Made by a program: the position numbers and the translations under genes. A DNA stretch of 64,000 nucleotides, taken from positions 37,345-101,344 of the forward strand of contig NZ_NHMK01000035.1 in the NCBI RefSeq assembly GCF_002198095.1. Reading direction: 5' to 3'. This DNA comes from Deinococcus indicus. GTDB taxonomy: Bacteria > Deinococcota > Deinococci > Deinococcales > Deinococcaceae. Below are positions 1 through 8,342 of the stretch, one piece after another. Below the pieces are notes generated by a model that had not been told where the DNA came from, made no database searches, and saw only the letters and a list, made by a program, of their open reading frames with translations. Position 1 is the first letter of the stretch, and each line of letters starts with the position of its first letter.

Positions 1-245
1 TTGCCGGTGAACCCCGAGTAGTTCAGGGCGAAGACAGCGTTCTTGGTGCAGGTGGTGGTGACCTTGCCGCCAGCCGTCACGGCATTCGTGGACGCGCCCA
101 TGTACCCGCCAAAGTCCAGACCCACGGTGGAGATGGTGCAGCTGTTCTGGACGGTCGCCGCGCTGGTGAACGTGGTGCTCACGGAGGCGGCCATGCCGGT
201 CGAGGCGATCAGGGTCAGGGCGGTCATGGCAATGGTGTTTTTCAT
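1..245 (-). CDS. Secreted SCPU (spore coat protein U)-like protein, 3' end cut by window edge
   Basis: Reading leftwards from ATG at 245, the product begins with a signal peptide (MKNTIAMTALTLIASTGMAA) and continues with a Cys-containing beta-rich segment (NSCTISTVGLDFGGYMG). This resembles the start of spore coat U / Csu-type extracytoplasmic subunits, which in other bacteria form surface pili. A good ribosome binding site (GGAGAG) lies just upstream of the ATG. Only about 81 residues are inside the window, so the domain call rests on the signal peptide, the paired cysteines and the Gly-rich beta pattern. A general secreted adhesin subunit is the alternative. Confidence 0.6.
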   Translation of the reverse strand, partial: MKNTIAMTALTLIASTGMAASVSTTFTSAATVQNSCTISTVGLDFGGYMGASTNAVTAGGKVTTTCTKNAVFALNYSGFTG

Positions 246-569
246 CAGGCTCTCCTGCAACTCCTTGGCTAACGGTCTGTTGGCCAGTTGCTCACAAACC
301 TTACAGACCGCTGCATTAAGGCCCTCCTGACGTCGTCCCTGACGTATCCGGCGTCCTCATTGTGTCTCCCTGGGAGAGGGCAGGCGAGCCTCTCACAGCT
401 CCATCCGGGGGGCGATGACCGGCGCCCCGCTGCCGTTCGCTGACCCCATGCCGGGAGCGACGCGGCGGAACGGGTCGTCCAGCCGTAGCCAGATGGCCAC
501 AGGCCGTGACCAGATGGACATGAGAAAAAATGAAAACATTCTTAGGGTGGCTGAGGAGGTCCTCACGCC
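246..569. other. Intergenic region between divergent genes
   Basis: No convincing gene was seen here. The part next to 245 must hold the promoter of the leftward secreted-protein gene. The part from about 510 to 569 is locally AT-rich and ends with a strong ribosome binding site (GAGGAGGT, 8 nt before the ATG at 570). Long antisense frames crossing this region lack a ribosome binding site and Deinococcus-like codon use. Confidence 0.5.
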
Positions 570-1763
570 ATGCCCACTTCTTCTTCTCAAGCTGTTGCTC
601 TTCAGACGCGGGGCTGTCTGAGACTGGGGCATGTGCAGGAACCCAAGCCGCTGCTGCTGCTCGCCTACCTGCTGATCGAGGGCGCCACGCCGCGTGACCG
701 GCTCGCCCGGCTGCTCTGGCCGGATTCGAGCGATCCCAGGAACAACCTGCGCGTCAGCCTGTGTAAACTCAGGGGCTGGGGCGTGACCGTCATCACGGAC
801 GGGGATTGCCTGAGTGCCGAGCATCCGAGCGATCACCGGACCGGCGGAGCCTGCGGTGCTGGCGCCGGGTTCCTGCGGGGAGTGGAGTTGTCTGGCGTGA
901 GCCCCGAGCTGGAGGACTGGGTGCTGGGCCGCCGCGAGGAACTGGCCGCACAGACCCAGGAAACCCTGCTGCGCGAGGCGGCGCTCGTCACCGACCGGGA
1001 TGAGCTGCTGGACCGGGCGTGGCACCTGCCGGACGCGCCCCTGCCGTCGGCGGGCACGCTGGCGCGCTTCCTGTCGCTGTGCCGGGCCGGGACGGCGCTT
1101 CACGGCTCGCTGAGCGAGGAACTGGCCGATCTGTGGGACGGAACGCTGCCCACGCGCGAGCCGCTGGTGCAGGCGTTGCTGGCCGGCTGGCTGGAAGGCG
1201 GCGTGACCTGGCTGGCCGGTGACGCGGCGCAGTGGCGACCGTCCCTGGACTGCGTGCGGGCGCTGCTGGAAGCGGACGGGCAGCGCGTCCTGAGCCTGCA
1301 CGTGCCGCCCGGCGTGGGGGGACAGGGGCCCGCGCAGGAACTGGAGGACCAGCTGACCCGGGCGTGCCGCTCGGCTGCGCCCCGGACCCTGACGGTCATC
1401 CTGACGGGCGCCGCACACGCCCTGACAGCGGCCCTGCCGAACACGCTGGCCGGGTGGCCGGACGTCCGTTTCCTGGTGCTGGGTGGCGTGCCCGCAGCCG
1501 GCGAGGGCCTGATCCTCACGCTGCCGGATTACTGTGACGGCGTTATGCCCGGACGCGCTGCCGGCGCAGAACGGACGCGCACACGCCCGGCCGGAACCCC
1601 GCTCAGGGCGCTGCTGCCGGGCGGGCGCGGTCCGGCCGGACTGCAACGACGCTGCGGGCAGCACCGTCCGCCCCACGGCGCCACCGGTCCCCCGCGCGGT
1701 TTCCTGTCGGCCCGCCCGACGGTTCGCTCCCCGACACGCCCGGACTCTACACTCGGGGTCTGA
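570..1763 (+). CDS. BTAD/SARP-like N-terminal DNA-binding regulator, atypical C-terminus
   Basis: The first ~70 residues look like the winged-helix part of BTAD/SARP activators: a hydrophobic helix (LLLLAYLLIEG), then the signature RDRLARLLWPDSSDPRNNLR and SLCKLR. The remaining ~300 residues contain a hydrophobic strand-rich region (TLTVILTGAAHALTAAL, VRFLVLGG) reminiscent of the ATPase portion of larger regulators, but no P-loop. The last ~70 residues are Arg/Pro/Gly-rich low complexity, which suggests a frameshift near 1540 or a decayed end. The start is set by GAGGAGGT 8 nt upstream. It precedes a two-component pair by 67 nt on the same strand. It could be a degraded member of the family. 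Confidence 0.55.
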   Translation: MPTSSSQAVALQTRGCLRLGHVQEPKPLLLLAYLLIEGATPRDRLARLLWPDSSDPRNNLRVSLCKLRGWGVTVITDGDCLSAEHPSDHRTGGACGAGAGFLRGVELSGVSPELEDWVLGRREELAAQTQETLLREAALVTDRDELLDRAWHLPDAPLPSAGTLARFLSLCRAGTALHGSLSEELADLWDGTLPTREPLVQALLAGWLEGGVTWLAGDAAQWRPSLDCVRALLEADGQRVLSLHVPPGVGGQGPAQELEDQLTRACRSAAPRTLTVILTGAAHALTAALPNTLAGWPDVRFLVLGGVPAAGEGLILTLPDYCDGVMPGRAAGAERTRTRPAGTPLRALLPGGRGPAGLQRRCGQHRPPHGATGPPRGFLSARPTVRSPTRPDSTLGV

Positions 1764-1830
1764 TGTTTTCCCCGCTCTACCCGCCCGAGTACGGAACGCT
1801 TTCCTGCTCAGCCCAGGAAAGGACCACCTG

Positions 1831-2469
1831 ATGGACACCACCGACCGCACCATCCGCCTTCAACTCGTCGAGGATCACGACCTGACCCGCTTTGGCCTGC
1901 GCATGCTGCTGTCCGCCCAGCCGGACTTTCAGGTGGTTGCGGAAGGACGCACCGCCGAGGAGGGCCTCGAGCAACTGGGGCATTTTGAGGTGGACGTCGT
2001 CCTGATGGACATCAACCTGCCCGGCATGGACGGCATCCAGGCGGCCCAGGAGGTGCGCCGGGTCCGGCCGGACGCGCAGGTGGTGATGTTCACGGCGTCC
2101 AACCGGCGCGACCAGCTGTTCGCGGCGCTCGCGTCGGGTGCCGTGGCCTACTGCCTGAAGTCCGCGCCGCCGGAGGTGATGTTCCAGGCGATCCGTTCGG
2201 CCGCGTCGGGCGCCGTGTTCTTCGACCCGGAAAGTGCGCGGCACCTGCTGCATACCGTGCAGGGCAGCGCGCCCCTGGCCCCCCTGACCGAGCGGGACAT
2301 GGCCATTCTGCGCCTCGTGGCAGACGGGCAGGCCAACAAGGACATCGCGGCCACGCTCGGGATCAGCGTCGGTCTGGTCAAGAAACACATCGGTGAGATC
2401 CTCGAGAAGCTCCAGGCCACGGACCGCACCCAGGCGGCCATCAAGGCCTTCCGGGCCGGTCTGATCTGA
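1831..2469 (+). CDS. NarL/FixJ-family response regulator
   Basis: Two-domain transcriptional regulator of about 212 residues. The receiver domain spans roughly residues 8-125, with the acidic pair ED near the N-terminus, phospho-acceptor Asp60 in the DVVLMDINLPGMDG motif, and the conserved K in YCLKSAPPE. The C-terminal LuxR-type helix-turn-helix (LTERDMAILRLVADGQANKDIA, then SVGLVKKHI) spans about 145-205. AAAGGA sits 7 nt before the ATG. Its TGA overlaps the ATG of the histidine kinase gene (TGATG), so the two are translationally coupled and are very likely cognate partners. The stimulus is unknown. Confidence 0.9.
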   Translation: MDTTDRTIRLQLVEDHDLTRFGLRMLLSAQPDFQVVAEGRTAEEGLEQLGHFEVDVVLMDINLPGMDGIQAAQEVRRVRPDAQVVMFTASNRRDQLFAALASGAVAYCLKSAPPEVMFQAIRSAASGAVFFDPESARHLLHTVQGSAPLAPLTERDMAILRLVADGQANKDIAATLGISVGLVKKHIGEILEKLQATDRTQAAIKAFRAGLI

Positions 2470-3917
2470 TGCGCGCCGCCCCGACGCCCGAAGTGGTGCG
2501 CCGCCTCCAGCAGCCTGCGCGCGGCCCTGTCTGGCGCGCCAGTCTCGTGACCCTGGCGGTCATCCTGGTGGGCGACGTCCTCACGCCGTTCTCCGCGCCG
2601 CTGAGCGCCGGCCTGCCCATCCTGCTGTTCGTTTCCCTCATCGCCGCGTCTGACCGCCTCACCGCCCGCCTCACCGCCGCCGCCATCGCCGTCAGCGTCG
2701 TGACGGGCCTGATCAACGTGCTTCGCAGCGGCAACGACACTGAAGTGGTCCTGCTTCACCTGGCCGTCACTGCCCTGACGGTCATGGGTGGCGTCACCGC
2801 CACGTGGCTTGCCCGGCGTGCGGACCACACCACCGACGAGCCGCTGGGGCTGCCCGACACGGACGTGAACGCCCCGCCAGCCGAACGGGCCGCGCACCTG
2901 CTCGCAGCCCTGAGCGGCGCGCGCGGTCATCAGCTGCACCGCGTGGATTCCATCCGCGACTGGCTGGCCCGCTCCCCGCACGTCCGGCCGCTCCCGGCCG
3001 GCCGGGTCAATCAGCGGCGCATTCCACGCCTGCCCACTCCGGTCAGCGCGAACACCGCCCCGCTGTGGCAGGACACGCGCGGGAACATCTACGTCCGCCT
3101 GACCCTGCCGACGCACGGCGAGGCGCTCGTGCAACTCGTCCGGCCGTCCGCACCGCCCGCGTTCATCCTGGACGCCACGCACGTCCTGCAACTGCAACTC
3201 GAGCGGGCCGCCCTGACCGAGCAGGTCCACCTGCAACGCGAGGTGCTGCGCGACCTCGTGTACGCGTTCTCGCACGACCTGCGTACGCCCATCACCGCGA
3301 ACATCCTGCATGCCGAGGCGGCCCTGAGCGGCCTGTACGGTCCGCTGAGCGACCCCCTGGCAGAGTTCCTGCGGCACTCCCAGCAGGGCAACCGCGACCT
3401 GCTGACCGTCTCCGACCAGCTGATGCTGCTCGCCGAGTACGAGAGCGGCGACCTGACCGGTGAGGCAGGCAGCGCCGTGGAACTCGGCAGCGTGATCCGC
3501 AGCGTCGTGAGCGACGTGCAACTGCGCGGCCGGGAGCGCGGCATTCACTTCGAACTGAACCTGACCCCCTGCACGGTCATCGGCCACACCTACGACCTGC
3601 GGCGCGCGGTGCAGAACCTGCTGGAAAACGCCATGAAATTCAGTCCGCCGCACACGTTCGTGAGGGTGACGCTCCGCCCGGAGAGAATGTCGGCTCTGAT
3701 CGAGGTACTTGATCAGGGGCCGGGCGTGCCCGAGTCGCAGGTGCCGCAGCTGTTCCGGCGGTTCCGGTCGTCCACGCGTGGCAGCGGCACGGGCTTCGGG
3801 CTTTACCTGACGCAGCGCATCGCGGAACAGTATGGAGGCACCGTGACGTATGCCCGCACGGAGTCCGACCACCCGTGGACGGTCTTCCAGCTGTGCCTGC
3901 CCCTCGCCCAGGACTGA
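2469..3917 (+). CDS. Membrane-bound sensor histidine kinase
   Basis: 482 residues. The N-terminal ~125 residues carry four to five hydrophobic helices (WRASLVTLAVILVGDVL, GLPILLFVSLIAA and others) with little periplasmic sequence, followed by a ~100-residue cytoplasmic linker. The HisKA dimerisation box has the phospho-acceptor His at residue 269 (FSHDLRTPITAN). The ATPase domain shows the N box (NLLENAMKFS), G1 (DQGPGVPE) and G2 (GSGTGFGLYL). It starts inside the stop codon of the response regulator gene upstream, forming one operon. Stimulus unknown; the short loops suggest sensing within or at the membrane. Confidence 0.9.
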   Translation: MRAAPTPEVVRRLQQPARGPVWRASLVTLAVILVGDVLTPFSAPLSAGLPILLFVSLIAASDRLTARLTAAAIAVSVVTGLINVLRSGNDTEVVLLHLAVTALTVMGGVTATWLARRADHTTDEPLGLPDTDVNAPPAERAAHLLAALSGARGHQLHRVDSIRDWLARSPHVRPLPAGRVNQRRIPRLPTPVSANTAPLWQDTRGNIYVRLTLPTHGEALVQLVRPSAPPAFILDATHVLQLQLERAALTEQVHLQREVLRDLVYAFSHDLRTPITANILHAEAALSGLYGPLSDPLAEFLRHSQQGNRDLLTVSDQLMLLAEYESGDLTGEAGSAVELGSVIRSVVSDVQLRGRERGIHFELNLTPCTVIGHTYDLRRAVQNLLENAMKFSPPHTFVRVTLRPERMSALIEVLDQGPGVPESQVPQLFRRFRSSTRGSGTGFGLYLTQRIAEQYGGTVTYARTESDHPWTVFQLCLPLAQD

Positions 3918-4035
3918 CGACGGCGTTCCGGTGTGGCCCGGGAATCAGGAGCGGCCCCCTGTTCTCCGCTCTCTACCGAACGGCCGATTGACGTCCAGCA
4001 GCCCGCTCCTGCTCCCAGTCGCATCCGCCCGGATT

Positions 4036-4172
4036 GATACGGACTCCGATTGAATGGGCTGCAAAGCCCGTTCAGTCCGAGCGAAGCGAGCAGGAGAGAA
4101 GCGGGTTCCGGACGTGGAGCCAACAATCCGGTGACGTTCCGGATTGTTGGCGAAACAAACGGAATCCGTATC
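4036..4172 (+). repeat. Dispersed 137-bp element, copy 1 (MITE-like)
   Basis: The element starts GATACGGACTCCG and ends CGGAATCCGTATC, so its ends are imperfect inverted repeats. Inside are conserved blocks such as TGGGCTGCAAAGCCC, GCGAAGCGAG, GGTTCCGGACGTGGAGCC and GTTCCGGATTGTTGGCGAAAC. The same sequence recurs at 13561, 13821, 17817 (inverted) and 22281 (inverted, truncated). It has no coding capacity and is rich in internal inverted repeats, so it may fold as RNA or be moved in trans. Its right end supplies two bases of the stop codon of the truncated gene at 4171. Confidence 0.85.
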
Positions 4173-4869
4173 AGTCCTGCGGTGCGACGCGCCGGGTGCC
4201 GCCGGGCTGGGCGGGGGCCGCGCTGCTCAGGTTGAACAGGTCCGTGGTGGCCAGTTGACGTAGCATCAGGGCCTCCTGGGCGCGCTCCACGTACCTCTGC
4301 CGGTACCAGGCGAGGCATAGCGTGGCCAGCAGTACGGAGAAGGTCACGGTCTGTGCGCGGATCATCGCCAGCAGGTAGGGGCGGAAGGCGTCGAAGTTCA
4401 GCACCCAGGGCAACGCGACGCACACGGCGTAGAGTGTCATGATCAGGGTCGCCGCCTGTCGCGCGGGCAGCAGCAGCATGATGACGGTGGCGTCCAGCAC
4501 CAGTGTCCAGTACGACGCGGTCCCCACGAAAGACGGTGATTCGGGCAGGGTCGGTTGCAGGGCGAACGACAGGTTGTGCAGGAAGGCCGTCACGACCAGG
4601 ATGACCACCGTGACACGTTCGGCGAGACGGCTGTACCCGCCCAGCAGGTTCCACAGGATCGATCCGATCATGAGCGGCATGATGATGGGATAGCCGTAGA
4701 TCACGTAGGGTTCCTGCACGGGTTGTGTGAGCTGCAGGGCGTAGGTGGCGGTGAAGCTGATGAAGGGCACCAGGGTCAGGCAGATGAAGATCCACCGTTT
4801 CTCCTCGAAGGAGCGCCGTTCGTCGCCGGTGATGTGCAGCAGGTGCAGGTCGTGCTCGCGGGCGTCCAC
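4171..4869 (-). pseudogene. Truncated GGDEF protein: membrane sensor half only
   Basis: The GTG start at 4869 follows a leaderless-type -10 box. The 232-residue product has about six transmembrane helices (KRWIFICLTLVPFISFTATY, YPIIMPLMIGSILWNLLGG, VTVVILVVTAFLHNLSFAL and more), then a short helix ending LRQLATTD. That is exactly where GGDEF proteins read TTDxLTGLxNRR, but here the frame turns into LFNLSSAAPAQPGG and stops about 20 residues later. The stop TGA is formed at the junction with the repeat element at 4036-4172. The cyclase domain is missing, so this is probably a remnant created by a deletion or insertion. A stand-alone membrane sensor cannot be excluded. Confidence 0.65.
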
Positions 4870-4875
4870 CCCGCC

Positions 4876-4881
4876 AGTCTA
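4876..4881 (-). promoter_or_regulatory. Leaderless -10 box TAGACT
   Basis: On the minus strand TAGACT is followed by 6 nt (GGCGGG) and the GTG start at 4869. This TANNNT-to-start spacing marks leaderless transcripts in Deinococcus and recurs at several genes in this window. Confidence 0.5.
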
Positions 4882-4957
4882 GCCCAGACCGTCTGTCGAT
4901 CGAGACTGAGATCTTCTGTACAGAGTGAACGTAACATAAAAGTGCAAAATTCGAAGC

Positions 4958-5425
4958 ATGCCAGCCCCGGAGATCTGGAAAGCTGTGCCGGACGCGGAAA
5001 ACAGATACGAAGCGAGCGATCACGGTCGGGTTCGTAGCCTTGACCGAACCATTCAGGTTTCCGGCGATCGGACGGCGTTCGTCAAGGGACGGTTCCTCAA
5101 GCCCGTGCTGAACCCCAGTGGCCTGGGGACCGTCACCTGCGACGGCAGACGTTACGCCGTCCACATCCTGATCGCCACACTGTTCGTGGAGCGGCCAGAG
5201 GGCGCCAGACATGTCCGGCACCGAAACGGAGACCGGTCGGACAACGCCGCCGTCAACCTCCAGTGGGTCGTCAATCCCATTTTCGTGGGTCCCACCGATG
5301 ACCAGATCGCCCTGGTGCTCGCCATGCACCAGCACTTCAGAATGTCTCAGCGTGACATGGCCAGCCGCGCCAGCCTGTCCGTCTGGCAGGTATCGCAGAT
5401 CATCCGACTCCGCGGAACGCCGTAG
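4958..5425 (+). CDS. NUMOD4/HNH homing-type endonuclease
   Basis: 155 residues. The NUMOD4 motif is at the N-terminus (EIWKAVPDAENRYEASDHGR, then VRSLDR). The HNH core follows at about 70-110 (HILIATLFVERPEGARHVRH, then NGDRSDNAAVNLQW), retaining the central H, N and D-N pattern of HNH3 nucleases. A C-terminal segment (MSQRDMASRASLSVWQVSQI) looks like a helix-turn-helix. Such proteins nick or cut DNA and are usually mobile, often within introns or phages. Here it stands alone between a truncated gene and the flotillin operon. A TAACAT box lies 20 nt upstream of the ATG. Confidence 0.8.
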   Translation: MPAPEIWKAVPDAENRYEASDHGRVRSLDRTIQVSGDRTAFVKGRFLKPVLNPSGLGTVTCDGRRYAVHILIATLFVERPEGARHVRHRNGDRSDNAAVNLQWVVNPIFVGPTDDQIALVLAMHQHFRMSQRDMASRASLSVWQVSQIIRLRGTP

Positions 5426-5577
5426 TCCTGCCAGACCGGGAACCTCTGGCGGCATGAGACCGTACTGAGCTGCATGAGCATCTCACGGTGGCGGTTCCTG
5501 AAGTTCTGGCCTTCTCTGGCCATGGACCCACCCCTGGCCGGTGCTCAGATGAGGCAACGCCGCGCCGCGCCGGACGC

Positions 5578-5617
5578 TAGGGTGCCCGGCATGGCTCCCC
5601 CTGGCCCACCGGCGTGA
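5578..5617 (+). promoter_or_regulatory. Leaderless promoter plus 8-codon leader minigene
   Basis: TAGGGT (5578-5583) is followed 7 nt later by ATG at 5591. That ATG opens an 8-codon frame (MAPPGPPA) whose TGA overlaps the GTG start of the next gene (GTGA at 5614). A leaderless transcript would therefore begin with this Pro-rich peptide and re-initiate at 5614, which has no Shine-Dalgarno sequence of its own. The PPG and PP motifs are of the sort that slow ribosomes without EF-P. The arrangement is seen directly; the coupling is inferred. Confidence 0.45.
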
Positions 5618-6210
5618 CCGAGTTCCTGCACGTGGTGCTGTCGTTCCCGACCGCGCCCTGGACGGCCCTGCTGACGCTGATCGCGGCGGCGGCGCTGCTG
5701 GCCCTGCTGGGCGCCATCGACGGGATCTCCGGCGGTGGCGAAGGCCTGCTCGACAGTCTGCTCGTGCGCGTCGGGCTGAACGGCGTGCCGCTGCTGCCCG
5801 TCGCGCTGGCGCTGACCCTGACGGGCTGGCTGAGCTGCTACCTGGGCCAGCTGCTGCTCCTGCCGCTGATCGCACCCACGGGGCGTGGCGTGGCAGCCGT
5901 GGCATTGCTGCTCGGTTCGCTGGGGCTGGGGGTGCTGGCGGGCTGGGCGGTGGCACGCCCGCTGCGGCGCCTCGCGCAGGGGCAGGACGCCCTGGCCCGC
6001 GCCCAGCTGCTGGGCCGCGTGGCGGTCGTCGAATCCGGCACCCTCGCCTCGACCGGTCGCGTGAGCGTGCCCGACGGCGGCGCGGGCCTGCTCCTCGACG
6101 CCCGCACCGACGGCGAGCCCCTGCGGCGCGGCGAACGCGTGATCCTCGTGGCGCACGACCCGGCCACTCACGTCTTTACCGTCCGCCGCGCCGACCCGAC
6201 CGACACCTGA
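5614..6210 (+). CDS. YqiJ/NfeD-like OB-fold membrane protein
   Basis: 198 residues with three to four hydrophobic helices in the first ~120 (APWTALLTLIAAAALLALLG, LLPVALALTLTGWLSCYLG, VAAVALLLGSLGLGVLAGWA), then a soluble C-terminal ~75-residue beta domain (LLGRVAVVESGTLASTGRVS, then GEPLRRGERVILVAH) typical of NfeD/YqiJ OB folds. NfeD-class proteins pair with flotillins, and the next gene, 34 nt downstream, is one. The GTG start was chosen because it overlaps the leader minigene stop and keeps the first helix. It acts in the cytoplasmic membrane. Confidence 0.75.
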   Translation: MTEFLHVVLSFPTAPWTALLTLIAAAALLALLGAIDGISGGGEGLLDSLLVRVGLNGVPLLPVALALTLTGWLSCYLGQLLLLPLIAPTGRGVAAVALLLGSLGLGVLAGWAVARPLRRLAQGQDALARAQLLGRVAVVESGTLASTGRVSVPDGGAGLLLDARTDGEPLRRGERVILVAHDPATHVFTVRRADPTDT

Positions 6211-6244
6211 TCCCCGAATTCCCCCTGTCCTGCCTGGAGGCCGT

Positions 6245-8203
6245 ATGCCCGACCTGTCCGTAGTTCTGCCCTTCCTGATCGGCGTCGTGATCGTCCTGAT
6301 CGCCCTGATGATCCTCATCTCGCTCGTGCGGGCCTTCTACGTGAAGGTCGAGCAGGGCACCGCGCTGATCGTGAACGACCTCTCCGCCCGGCCCAAGGTG
6401 CGCTTCACCGGCGCGCTCGTGGTGCCCGTGTTGTACAAGGCCGAGATCATGCGCATCAGCCTGATCACCCTGCAGGTCGACCGGCGCGGCAAGGAGGGAC
6501 TGATCTGCCGGGACAACATCCGCGCGGACATCACGGTCGCGTACTACCTGCGCGTCAACGAGACCACCGAGGACGTCCTGAAGGTCGCCAAGTCCATCGG
6601 CGCGAGCCGCGCGAGCGACCTGAACGCCGTGGACGAACTGTTCAACGCCAAGTTCAGCGAGGCGCTGAAGACGGTCGGCAAGAAGTTCGACTTCATCGAA
6701 CTGTTCGAGAAGCGCGAGGAGTTCCGAGACGCCGTGGTCGCCGTGATCGGCCGCGATCTGAACGGCTACGTGCTCGAGGACGTCGCCATCGACTACCTCG
6801 AGCAGACGCCCAAGAGCATGCTCGACCAGAACAACATCATGGACGCCGAGGGCATCCGCAAGATCACGCAGCTGACCGCCGCGCAGAACATCGTCACGAA
6901 CGAACTCTCGCAGAACGAGCACCTCGCCGTCACGAAGAAGAACGTCGAGACCCGCGAGGCCACCCTGGCCCTCGAGCGCCAGCAGGCCGAGGCCGAGGCG
7001 CGGCAGAAACGCGAGATCGAGACCATCCAGGCCCGCGAGAACGCCGAGACGCAGCGCGTGCGCGAGGAGCAGCGCCTCATCTCCGAACAGGCCCGCATCC
7101 AGACGACCGAGCAGGTCGAGATCCGCGAGCAGGAACGCCAGCGGCAGGTTGAGATCGCCGAGCAGGCGAGGTTGCGCGCCATCGCCATCGAGGCCGAGCG
7201 CGTCGCCCGCGCCGCGAAGATGGAGGCCGTCACCACCGACCGCGAGGTGAAACTCCAGGAGATCGAACGCGACAAGAACGTCGAGCAGGGCGTCATGGAC
7301 GTCGCGAACATCACCCGTGAGCGCATCGCCATCGACAAGACGGTCGCCGTCGAGGAGGAGCGCATTAACGAGGTGCGCGAGGTGAGCGCCGCCGAACGCG
7401 CCAAGCAGGTGCGCGTCATGCAGGCCGAGGCGCAGGCGCAGGAACAGCTCGTGCAGGAGGTCAAGGCCGCCGAGGCCGCCGAGACCGCCGCCCGCCACCG
7501 CGCCAGTGAGCTGACCACCATCGCGCAGGCGGAATTCGACGCCGCGTCCCGGCAGGCCGAGGCGAAGAAGATCCTCGCGGACGCCGTCAAGGTCGAGCAG
7601 GCCGCGCCGGGCCTCGCGCAGGTGATGGTGCAGGAAGCGAACGCCAGCGCCCTGGAGAAGACCGGCGTGGCCGAGGCCCGCGTGATCGAGGTCAAGGCCG
7701 ACGCGAACCTCAAACTCGGGCAGAACGAGGCCCGCGTGCTCGCCGAGCGGCTGGGCGCGCAGGCCGAGGGCGAAACCCGCCTCGGTCAGGCGAAAGCCAC
7801 CGCCACCGAGGCGCTGGGCGCCGCCGAGGCGAGTGCCACCCGCGACCGCATGAACGCCGAGGCCGAGGGCCTGACCGCCAAGTTCGGCGCGATGGACCGC
7901 ATGAGCGCCGACGCCCGCAGCCACGAGGAATACCGCATGGCGCTGGAAACCAGTCTCCAGCAGGCCCTGGCGTCCATCGAGGCCGGGAAGGAGATCAGCC
8001 GCGAGAACGCCGAGGTGATCGCCGCTGCCCTGAAGAACGCGAAGATCGACCTCGTGGGCGGCGAGGGCGGCATGTTCGAGGCGCTCACCAAGGCGCTGAG
8101 TCTCGGCAAGGCCGTCGAGGGCTTCACGCAGAAGAGCCCGCTGTTCCAGAGCGTCCTGGGCCGCTTCGGCGTGAATGTCCAGCGGGAGAACCGCCCGAAC
8201 TGA
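6245..8203 (+). CDS. yqiK: YqiK-type flotillin
   Basis: 652 residues. A single N-terminal membrane helix (VVLPFLIGVVIVLIALMILI) is followed by an SPFH/band-7 domain (about 35-200, including LICRDNIRADITVAYYLRVN). A very long charged coiled coil (about 230-520) full of Glu, Arg, Gln and Ala with EAEARQKREIE-type heptads comes next, then a Gly/Ala-rich flotillin tail. Flotillins scaffold membrane microdomains, and the YqiK branch is normally encoded beside YqiJ, as here. A GGAGG box lies 4-5 nt before the ATG. The giant ATPase gene begins 139 nt downstream on the same strand and may be functionally linked. Confidence 0.9.
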   Translation: MPDLSVVLPFLIGVVIVLIALMILISLVRAFYVKVEQGTALIVNDLSARPKVRFTGALVVPVLYKAEIMRISLITLQVDRRGKEGLICRDNIRADITVAYYLRVNETTEDVLKVAKSIGASRASDLNAVDELFNAKFSEALKTVGKKFDFIELFEKREEFRDAVVAVIGRDLNGYVLEDVAIDYLEQTPKSMLDQNNIMDAEGIRKITQLTAAQNIVTNELSQNEHLAVTKKNVETREATLALERQQAEAEARQKREIETIQARENAETQRVREEQRLISEQARIQTTEQVEIREQERQRQVEIAEQARLRAIAIEAERVARAAKMEAVTTDREVKLQEIERDKNVEQGVMDVANITRERIAIDKTVAVEEERINEVREVSAAERAKQVRVMQAEAQAQEQLVQEVKAAEAAETAARHRASELTTIAQAEFDAASRQAEAKKILADAVKVEQAAPGLAQVMVQEANASALEKTGVAEARVIEVKADANLKLGQNEARVLAERLGAQAEGETRLGQAKATATEALGAAEASATRDRMNAEAEGLTAKFGAMDRMSADARSHEEYRMALETSLQQALASIEAGKEISRENAEVIAAALKNAKIDLVGGEGGMFEALTKALSLGKAVEGFTQKSPLFQSVLGRFGVNVQRENRPN

Positions 8204-8342
8204 GGCGGATGATCGGGGGGCGGGCCAGAGGCCTGCCTCTCCACTGACGGACCGCAGTAGTGGCCGGATGCAGCCTCCTCGCGCCTTCCCTGGAGTGGAG
8301 TGGTCGGGTGGGGACGAGTGGCGCACGCGCGCGCCGGAGTGA

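Noticed and set aside
393..1853. Long minus-strand frame opposite the BTAD-like and response-regulator genes
   Set aside because: Composition (Arg/Gln/Ala-rich) and lack of a ribosome binding site are typical of antisense frames in high-GC coding DNA; the plus strand has recognisable domains.
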